NCBI GenBank assembly: GCA_037176705.1
Contig: CM073891.1
Location: 95,415,827-95,479,826, forward strand
Origin: Molossus alvarezi
Taxonomy: Eukaryota; Chordata; Mammalia; Chiroptera; Molossidae
DNA: 64,000 nt
Reading direction: 5' to 3'
The position numbers and the translations under genes were made by a program. The notes below the pieces were generated by a model that was not told the origin of the DNA, searched no databases, and worked only from the letters and a program-made list of their open reading frames with translations. Numbering within the stretch: position 1 is the first letter of the stretch; each line of letters begins with the position of its first letter. Below, piece by piece: positions 61,601 to 64,000 of this stretch.

Positions 61601-64000
61601 GCAGCACCTGTGACCTCAACCTCAAGATCCCAGGTGAGCTGTGGGCCAGGAAGAGCCTGGGCAGGGCAGGGCAGGGCAGGGTGGTGGGGAGGGCCTCCGG
61701 GCCTAGAGCCTGCCCTGAAGGCTGTCTGTCCTGCTTGCTGATCTTCACACGCACCCCACCCCCCACCCATGTCCCACAGGGAACTGGTTCCAGATGGTGT
61801 CAGCCCAGGAGCGCCTGACTCGAACCTTCACACGAAGCAGCCACACGTACACCCGCACAGAGCGCACAGAGATCAGCAAGACACGGGGCGGGGAGACTAA
61901 GCGTGAGGTTCGGGTGGAGGAGTCCACTCAGGTCGGCGGAGACCCCTTCCCTGCCGTCTTCGGGGACTTCCTGGGCCGGGAGCGCCTGGGCTCCTTTGGC
62001 AGCATCACCAGGCAGCAGGAGGGTGAGCAGGCCTGGACCGGGGTTCCTTGGGACAAGATGGGTGTGGCCGGCCAGCCAGGGCTGGTCTGAGTGGAGGAGG
62101 GGGTTTTACTGAGCAGAAAGGGCAGATCCAGGGCCAGGAGAGGCCCGGTACCACCCTGACAATCCCCACCCTCTACAGGTGAGGCCAGCTCTCAGGACAT
62201 GACCGCACAGGTGACCAGCCCATCTGGGAAGATAGAAGCCGCAGAGATCGTCGAGGGGGAGGACAGCGCATACAGCGTGCGCTTTGTGCCCCAGGAGATG
62301 GGGCCCCATACGGTCACTGTCAAGTACCGTGGCCAGCATGTGCCTGGCAGCCCCTTTCAGTTCACTGTGGGGCCACTGGGTGAAGGCGGTGCCCATAAGG
62401 TGCGAGCTGGAGGCACTGGGCTGGAGCGAGGTGTGGCCAGCGTGCCAGGTGAGGAGCAGGTGGCCAGGAGGGGAGACGGGGGTAGGGCAGCCAACAGGAT
62501 GGGTGGTGGTGCTGAGGAGCCACTGCTGCCCTGCTCTGTCTCCAGCTGAGTTCAGCATCTGGACGCGAGAAGCAGGCGCTGGGGGCCTGTCTATTGCCGT
62601 GGAAGGTCCTAGCAAGGCAGAGATTGCATTTGAGGACCGGAAAGATGGCTCCTGCGGAGTCTCCTATGTCGTCCAGGAGCCAGGTGGGTGTCCACCACGG
62701 GGTGGAGCTGGACCTGCCTGACCTCTCTGCCTGGGTTTCTGCTCACTGATCCGACAGGTTCTCGGGGCTACACAACTGACTCTCCCTGCGCCCCTGCTCT
62801 CTGCCCCGTCTCCTTCCACCCCACACCCCTGGGAATGGGTGTCTGTCTCCAGAGCTGAACCCTGACCCAAAAGCCTGTCCTGGGATGAGGTGGAGGTGGA
62901 GGCGGTTCACCCTGCCCGGTGCCAGTTCTGGGCTGGTGCTGACTGGCTCTCCCTCCCCAGGTGACTATGAGGTCTCCATCAAGTTCAACGATGAGCACAT
63001 CCCAGACAGCCCCTTTGTGGTGCCCGTGGCCTCCCTGTCAGATGACGCGCGACGCCTCACTGTCACCAGCCTCCAGGTGTGTGTCTGGGAGTGGGGCCCT
63101 CGGCCACCCTGAGAGATGGGCAGGAGTCAAGGATGGCAGGCCCATGTGGCCAGGGGCTTAGCACATTCCTTGGATGGGCCAGATAGATATTCCCTCTCTT
63201 CCAGATTCTGTACAGTACAGGGGGTTCCATGTCCCCTTCTAGCTGTCCCTAAGGGCCCTCTTATTGGCCTCAGGAGCCCTTGTGTCTCTCCTCATGGCCC
63301 CCTCTAGAACTGGACTCCATGCCCCATCCCCAGGCTCGTGTCCCGATTGGTCCACCTCCTCCGGGGAGGGCCCTCAGGCTAGTCCACACTCTGTAGCCTC
63401 CTCTGAGCTACCTGGTGCTCGCAGTCCACACAGCACTGTCTTCTCAGCCATCAGGCCCACTTCACAGTGTCTGGGTCTCACGCCCTCAGCCAGGACAGGG
63501 CACATCACCTCTCATCCTCCCTGTGTCCAGCACAGGCGAGTGCCCCAGCTTCTAACAGGGGGATGCTGAGGACATGATCCAGCCCCCACCTCCCATCTCA
63601 TTCTTGTTGAGAGCCTCCCTGACCTGGGCCAGCAGCAGGGCCAGGCTAGGGTGGGAGGTGGGAGCTCCAGGCTGGGGTGCAGTGAGCAGTGTCAGGCTGC
63701 AGAGGGCACTCTGGGCCCTCCCAGGAGTCTTAGCATCCCCTGTGGTCCCTGCAGGAGACGGGACTCAAGGTGAACCAGCCAGCGTCCTTTGCGGTGCAGC
63801 TGAATGGTGCCCGGGGCGTGATCGATGCCAGGGTGCACACGCCCTCGGGGGCGGTGGAGGAGTGCTACGTCTCGGAGCTGGACAGTGGTGAGCTGGCCCC
63901 CCTGCCACTCCTGCCAGGCTAGGACCTTCTGGGAACAAGAAGGGAAGGACAAGGGCTCACCCACTATCCTTCTACTCCACAGACAAGCACACCATCCGCT
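38954..64000 (+). CDS. FLNC: FLNC, filamin C (gamma-filamin); 5' 45 exons, 3' end outside the window
   Basis: Filamin C is a muscle actin cross-linker of the Z-disc, myotendinous junction and sarcolemma; human mutations cause myofibrillar myopathy and cardiomyopathy. The joined exons give 2462 residues in one frame. Order: actin-binding domain with two calponin-homology domains (about 37-265), Ig-like repeats 1-15 (about 270-1735), hinge 1 (exon 31, 1735-1761), Ig 16 to about Ig 22. The FLNC-specific insertion in Ig 20 (exon 40, about 2157-2238) separates it from FLNA and FLNB. From memory the protein is near-identical to human. Repeat-ending motifs such as SPF followed by V/K recur throughout. 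Exons 45 (rest) to 48, encoding the remainder, hinge 2 and the dimerising Ig 24, lie beyond 64000. The ATG at 38954 starts MMNNSGY as in human. Confidence 0.98.
40612..40646 (+). repeat. (GT)n microsatellite
   Basis: About 16 perfect GT units. Confidence 0.95.
42965..43262 (+). repeat. Old LINE-1 (L1M-type) 3' end
   Basis: 'TGATTCCATTTGTATAAAACTCTAG ... TCAGTTGTTGCCTGG ... GGTATATACATATTGTCAAAGC' is the order found in 3' UTRs of old L1M elements. Non-coding. Confidence 0.65.
43572..43820 (+). CDS. FLNC: FLNC exon 2 (CH1 end, CH2 start)
   Basis: 249 nt, phase 1-1, acceptor CTCTACAG, donor G|GTGAGT. Encodes [20 protein letters not shown] and the CH2 motif [16 protein letters not shown]. Confidence 0.98.
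44043..44307 (-). mobile_element. Ves SINE in FLNC intron 2
   Basis: Reverse copy with poly(T) start, ATCCTCGCCCGAGG end and AACCGGCCAGGG head; target duplication TAAACCCCT on both sides. CpGs are well kept, so a young copy. Confidence 0.9.
44318..44420 (+). repeat. MIR-like fragment
   Basis: 'TTTACAGATAAGGACACAGGCCCAGAGAGG...CACACAGCTAG' is typical of the MIR 3' half. Confidence 0.6.
45605..45702 (+). CDS. FLNC: FLNC exon 3 (CH2)
   Basis: 98 nt, phase 1 in, 0 out, donor CAG|GTACAC. Encodes [20 protein letters not shown] through WLGVPQ. Confidence 0.98.
45852..46002 (+). CDS. FLNC: FLNC exon 4 (CH2 end, start of Ig 1)
   Basis: 151 nt, acceptor GTGGCAG, donor G|GTACGT. Encodes [20 protein letters not shown] and the linker [20 protein letters not shown] into Ig 1. 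Confidence 0.98.
46097..46215 (+). CDS. FLNC: FLNC exon 5 (Ig 1)
   Basis: 119 nt, phase 1 in, 0 out. Encodes [20 protein letters not shown] through EGHTEE. Intron 4 is only 94 nt. Confidence 0.98.
46423..46500 (+). CDS. FLNC: FLNC exon 6 (Ig 1)
   Basis: 78 nt, phase 0-0. Encodes [20 protein letters not shown] and VAGLHK. Confidence 0.98.
46703..46865 (+). CDS. FLNC: FLNC exon 7 (Ig 1 end, Ig 2 start)
   Basis: 163 nt, phase 0 in, 1 out. Encodes [20 protein letters not shown], closing Ig 1, then [19 protein letters not shown] of Ig 2. Confidence 0.98.
46994..47194 (+). CDS. FLNC: FLNC exon 8 (Ig 2)
   Basis: 201 nt, phase 1-1, acceptor GTGGCAG, donor G|GTAACA. Encodes [20 protein letters not shown] through [12 protein letters not shown]. 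Confidence 0.98.
47195..48236 (+). other. FLNC: FLNC intron 8
   Basis: 1.04 kb. A hAT MITE lies 92 nt after the donor (47287-47444). The rest has no recognisable element. Confidence 0.6.
47287..47444 (-). mobile_element. Non-autonomous hAT-Charlie element (URR1/SPIN-like MITE)
   Basis: 158 bp with ends CAGCCTGTGGGTTGCGACC and (reverse strand) CAGTGGTTCTCAGCC. The interior reads AGTAGCAACGAAAATAATT and TGGGGGTCACCAC, as in this hAT-Charlie group. Flanking 8-mers ATTTATGC (47279-47286) and ATTTATGG (47445-47452) match at 7 of 8 positions, a hAT-type duplication. About 10 bp of the left end and the internal region look deleted. Orientation is arbitrary. Confidence 0.8.
48237..48374 (+). CDS. 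FLNC: FLNC exon 9 (Ig 3 start)
   Basis: 138 nt, phase 1-1, donor A|GTGAGT. Encodes [20 protein letters not shown] through [10 protein letters not shown]. Confidence 0.97.
48767..48893 (+). CDS. FLNC: FLNC exon 10 (Ig 3)
   Basis: 127 nt, phase 1 in, 2 out, acceptor GTCCTCAG. Encodes [20 protein letters not shown] through WGGYAIPR. Confidence 0.97.
49039..49175 (+). CDS. FLNC: FLNC exon 11 (Ig 3 end, Ig 4 start)
   Basis: 137 nt, phase 2 in, 1 out. Encodes [20 protein letters not shown] through IGTEVGTL. Confidence 0.98.
49384..49577 (+). CDS. FLNC: FLNC exon 12 (Ig 4)
   Basis: 194 nt, phase 1 in, 0 out, donor AAG|GTTCGG. Encodes [20 protein letters not shown] through PPDCFPDK. Confidence 0.98.
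49670..49783 (+). CDS. FLNC: FLNC exon 13 (Ig 5 start)
   Basis: 114 nt, phase 0-0, acceptor TGCTTAG. Encodes [20 protein letters not shown] through LKLYAQ. Confidence 0.98.
49784..50398 (+). other. FLNC: FLNC intron 13
   Basis: Contains an A/T-rich stretch, MIR-like sequence near 50140-50230 and a perfect-match CTCF motif at 50333-50350. Confidence 0.5.
50333..50350 (+). promoter_or_regulatory. CTCF motif in FLNC intron 13
   Basis: GCCAGCAGAGGGCGCCAG contains a 14/14 match to the CTCF core CCASYAGRKGGCRS. A likely CTCF site; binding is inferred. Confidence 0.55.
50399..50542 (+). CDS. FLNC: FLNC exon 14 (Ig 5)
   Basis: 144 nt, phase 0-0. Encodes [20 protein letters not shown] through [12 protein letters not shown]. 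Confidence 0.98.
50760..50883 (+). CDS. FLNC: FLNC exon 15 (Ig 5 end, Ig 6 start)
   Basis: 124 nt, phase 0 in, 1 out, donor G|GTTCGC. Encodes [20 protein letters not shown] through DCSEAGQ. Confidence 0.98.
51033..51193 (+). CDS. FLNC: FLNC exon 16 (Ig 6)
   Basis: 161 nt, phase 1 in, 0 out. Encodes [20 protein letters not shown] through IMVLFANQ. Confidence 0.98.
51409..51499 (+). CDS. FLNC: FLNC exon 17 (Ig 6 end, Ig 7 start)
   Basis: 91 nt, phase 0 in, 1 out. Encodes [20 protein letters not shown] through GPGLNRT. Confidence 0.98.
51593..51762 (+). CDS. FLNC: FLNC exon 18 (Ig 7)
   Basis: 170 nt, phase 1 in, 0 out. Encodes [20 protein letters not shown] through [10 protein letters not shown]. 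Confidence 0.98.
51969..52086 (+). CDS. FLNC: FLNC exon 19 (Ig 7 end, Ig 8 start)
   Basis: 118 nt, phase 0 in, 1 out, donor A|GTAAGT. Encodes [20 protein letters not shown] through KVQGLNS. Confidence 0.98.
52177..52439 (+). CDS. FLNC: FLNC exon 20 (Ig 8)
   Basis: 263 nt, phase 1 in, 0 out. Encodes [20 protein letters not shown] through [11 protein letters not shown]. Intron 19 is only 90 nt. Confidence 0.98.
52440..52824 (+). other. FLNC: FLNC intron 20
   Basis: 385 nt; MIR-like sequence at about 52610-52720, otherwise nothing seen. Confidence 0.45.
52825..53422 (+). CDS. FLNC: FLNC exon 21 (Ig 9, Ig 10 and start of Ig 11)
   Basis: 598 nt, the longest FLNC exon here, phase 0 in, 1 out. 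Encodes [20 protein letters not shown] through [13 protein letters not shown], spanning two complete Ig repeats without an intron. Confidence 0.98.
53423..54033 (+). other. FLNC: FLNC intron 21
   Basis: 611 nt, GC-rich; no recognisable element. Confidence 0.5.
54034..54207 (+). CDS. FLNC: FLNC exon 22 (Ig 11)
   Basis: 174 nt, phase 1-1. Encodes [20 protein letters not shown] through VQYTAYEE. Confidence 0.98.
54312..54474 (+). CDS. FLNC: FLNC exon 23 (Ig 11 end, Ig 12 start)
   Basis: 163 nt, phase 1 in, 2 out. Encodes [20 protein letters not shown] through KANRFTVET. Confidence 0.98.
54696..54856 (+). CDS. FLNC: FLNC exon 24 (Ig 12)
   Basis: 161 nt, phase 2 in, 1 out, donor G|GTGTGC. Encodes [20 protein letters not shown] through FGGRPIP. 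Confidence 0.98.
54857..55880 (+). other. FLNC: FLNC intron 24
   Basis: 1.02 kb, holding one Ves SINE (55468-55660) and L2-like text near 55280-55430. Confidence 0.5.
55468..55660 (-). mobile_element. Ves SINE in FLNC intron 24
   Basis: Reverse copy ending AACTGGACAGGGC; target duplication GGAAGGTTTT before and after. Its 3' end is truncated compared with the other copies. Confidence 0.85.
55881..56048 (+). CDS. FLNC: FLNC exon 25 (Ig 12 end, Ig 13 start)
   Basis: 168 nt, phase 1-1. Encodes [20 protein letters not shown] through LQVAVLGPT. Confidence 0.98.
56124..56247 (+). CDS. FLNC: FLNC exon 26 (Ig 13)
   Basis: 124 nt, phase 1 in, 2 out. Encodes [20 protein letters not shown] through YADQEVPR. 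Intron 25 is only 75 nt. Confidence 0.98.
56248..56720 (+). other. FLNC: FLNC intron 26
   Basis: 473 nt; no recognisable element. It ends in the unusual acceptor CTCAAG. Confidence 0.5.
56721..56877 (+). CDS. FLNC: FLNC exon 27 (Ig 13 end, Ig 14 start)
   Basis: 157 nt, phase 2 in, 0 out. Encodes [20 protein letters not shown] through [10 protein letters not shown]. The acceptor is CCTCAAG (AAG, not YAG); no alternative YAG keeps the frame at this point. Confidence 0.95.
56953..57142 (+). CDS. FLNC: FLNC exon 28 (Ig 14, Ig 15 start)
   Basis: 190 nt, phase 0 in, 1 out. Encodes [20 protein letters not shown] through [10 protein letters not shown]. Intron 27 is 75 nt. Confidence 0.98.
57321..57344 (+). 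CDS. FLNC: FLNC exon 29 (24-nt microexon)
   Basis: Acceptor CTTTCCAG, donor G|GTGAGT, phase 1-1. It encodes only VSIGGHGLG with its split codons, inside Ig 15. The residues match human FLNC, so the microexon is conserved rather than an artefact. Confidence 0.95.
57454..57701 (+). CDS. FLNC: FLNC exon 30 (Ig 15)
   Basis: 248 nt, phase 1 in, 0 out. Encodes [20 protein letters not shown] through NSPFHVL, the last residues before hinge 1. Confidence 0.98.
57702..58148 (+). other. FLNC: FLNC intron 30
   Basis: 447 nt; no recognisable element. Confidence 0.5.
58149..58229 (+). CDS. FLNC: FLNC exon 31 (hinge 1), shortened
   Basis: 81 nt, phase 0-0, acceptor CCTCCCAG, weak donor TGG|GTACTG. Encodes [16 protein letters not shown] then [11 protein letters not shown] (27 residues). 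In human this exon is 33 codons and is skipped in a known isoform, so the bat hinge is 6 residues shorter. Hinge 1 gives filamin flexibility and a protease-sensitive site; the weak donor fits alternative use. Confidence 0.93.
58522..58621 (+). CDS. FLNC: FLNC exon 32 (Ig 16 start)
   Basis: 100 nt, phase 0 in, 1 out, acceptor TGCCATAG. Encodes [20 protein letters not shown] through QKGELT. Confidence 0.98.
58690..58800 (+). repeat. MIR-like fragment in FLNC intron 32
   Basis: 'GAGGTGGAAACTGGGGCTAGAGCAGGGAAGTGAG...AGGTCACGTAGCAAG' follows the MIR 3' half. Confidence 0.55.
58915..59055 (+). CDS. FLNC: FLNC exon 33 (Ig 16)
   Basis: 141 nt, phase 1-1. Encodes [20 protein letters not shown] through IKYDGNHIP. 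Confidence 0.98.
59337..59465 (+). CDS. FLNC: FLNC exon 34 (Ig 16 end, Ig 17 start)
   Basis: 129 nt, phase 1-1. Encodes [20 protein letters not shown] through IVTKDAGE. Confidence 0.98.
59560..59733 (+). CDS. FLNC: FLNC exon 35 (Ig 17)
   Basis: 174 nt, phase 1-1. Encodes [20 protein letters not shown] through [10 protein letters not shown]. Confidence 0.98.
59734..60359 (+). other. FLNC: FLNC intron 35
   Basis: 626 nt. MIR-like sequence at about 59925-60060 ('AGGAGGAAACCAGTAGGCCCAGAGAGGCTAAGCAA'). Nothing else seen. Confidence 0.5.
60360..60521 (+). CDS. FLNC: FLNC exon 36 (Ig 18)
   Basis: 162 nt, phase 1-1. Encodes [20 protein letters not shown] through LKRLPNRHI. Confidence 0.98.
60602..60805 (+). 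CDS. FLNC: FLNC exon 37 (Ig 18 end, Ig 19 start)
   Basis: 204 nt, phase 1-1. Encodes [20 protein letters not shown] through [10 protein letters not shown]. Confidence 0.98.
60806..61272 (+). other. FLNC: FLNC intron 37
   Basis: 467 nt; no recognisable element. Confidence 0.5.
61273..61425 (+). CDS. FLNC: FLNC exon 38 (Ig 19)
   Basis: 153 nt, phase 1-1. Encodes [20 protein letters not shown] through FADKHVP. Confidence 0.98.
61511..61633 (+). CDS. FLNC: FLNC exon 39 (Ig 19 end, Ig 20 start)
   Basis: 123 nt, phase 1-1. Encodes [20 protein letters not shown] through CDLNLKIP. Confidence 0.98.
61780..62022 (+). CDS. FLNC: FLNC exon 40 (filamin-C-specific insertion in Ig 20)
   Basis: 243 nt, phase 1-1. 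Encodes [20 protein letters not shown] through [11 protein letters not shown]. This roughly 80-residue basic/Ser-rich insertion is absent from FLNA and FLNB and contributes to Z-disc targeting and partner binding, so it fixes the paralogue as FLNC. Confidence 0.98.
62179..62448 (+). CDS. FLNC: FLNC exon 41 (Ig 20 end, Ig 21 start)
   Basis: 270 nt, phase 1-1. Encodes [20 protein letters not shown] through [10 protein letters not shown]. Confidence 0.98.
62546..62683 (+). CDS. FLNC: FLNC exon 42 (Ig 21)
   Basis: 138 nt, phase 1-1. Encodes [20 protein letters not shown] through GVSYVVQEP. Confidence 0.98.
62961..63076 (+). CDS. FLNC: FLNC exon 43 (Ig 21 end, Ig 22 start)
   Basis: 116 nt, phase 1 in, 0 out. 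Encodes [20 protein letters not shown] through LTVTSLQ. Confidence 0.98.
63077..63754 (+). other. FLNC: FLNC intron 43
   Basis: 678 nt; no recognisable element. Confidence 0.5.
63755..63887 (+). CDS. FLNC: FLNC exon 44 (Ig 22)
   Basis: 133 nt, phase 0 in, 1 out. Encodes [20 protein letters not shown] through CYVSELDS. Confidence 0.98.
63983..64000 (+). CDS. FLNC: FLNC exon 45 (partial, cut by the window end)
   Basis: Acceptor CTCCACAG; the 18 visible bases give the end of a split Asp codon and KHTIR, the expected continuation of Ig 22. Confidence 0.95.

Overview
This window is mammalian nuclear DNA, almost certainly from a bat. About twenty tRNA-derived Ves-type SINEs are present, recognisable by the 'GGCTCAGTGGTTAGAG' head, the 'GGTTCGATTCC' B-box and the 'ATCCTCGGGTGAGGAT' 3' end. 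They occur in both orientations, many with intact target-site duplications. Ves SINEs belong to yangochiropteran bats. A short non-autonomous hAT element with a nearly intact 8-bp duplication also fits a vespertilionid, a group with recent DNA-transposon activity. The species cannot be named from the sequence alone.

Two protein-coding genes lie in tandem on the + strand, in the order known from human 7q32 (CCDC136 then FLNC). CCDC136 occupies about 2.3-32.6 kb: CpG-island promoter, 18 coding exons (CDS 2699-32407; 1172 codons from the exon 1 ATG or 1122 from the exon 2 ATG) and an ATTAAA poly(A) signal at 32611. It encodes a long acidic coiled-coil protein with a C-terminal membrane anchor. 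Exons 8-17 are all phase 0, and exons 9-16 each encode a related coiled-coil unit. FLNC (filamin C) has its promoter near 38.6-38.7 kb and its ATG at 38954; 45 exons can be placed before the window ends inside exon 45. About 2462 of roughly 2725 residues are present: the actin-binding domain, Ig repeats 1 to about 22, hinge 1 and the FLNC-specific insertion in Ig 20. Every exon junction listed keeps the reading frame, and I saw no disabling mutation in either gene.

Region by region: 1-2.3 kb is upstream DNA with a run of three SINEs. 2.3-3.2 kb is the CCDC136 CpG island. 5.7-13.3 kb is CCDC136 intron 4, the most repeat-rich part, with a nested DNA transposon, serial SINE insertions, a tiny retro-inserted mRNA tail and a GC-rich candidate alternative promoter/first exon. 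13.3-26.2 kb holds most CCDC136 exons. 26.2-32.3 kb is the 6-kb last intron, with candidate alternative 3' exons. 32.6-38.5 kb is intergenic, with MIR, MER5A-like and Ves repeats and a consensus MEF2 site. 38.5-64 kb is FLNC.

The two genes are not known to act in one pathway. FLNC is a muscle Z-disc and sarcolemma actin cross-linker; CCDC136 has been linked to sperm acrosome formation. I found no non-canonical system such as a mobile defence island, CRISPR array or viral insertion. The interesting signals are in gene architecture (exon-encoded repeats, candidate alternative exons, competing splice sites, a shortened filamin hinge) and in repeat history.
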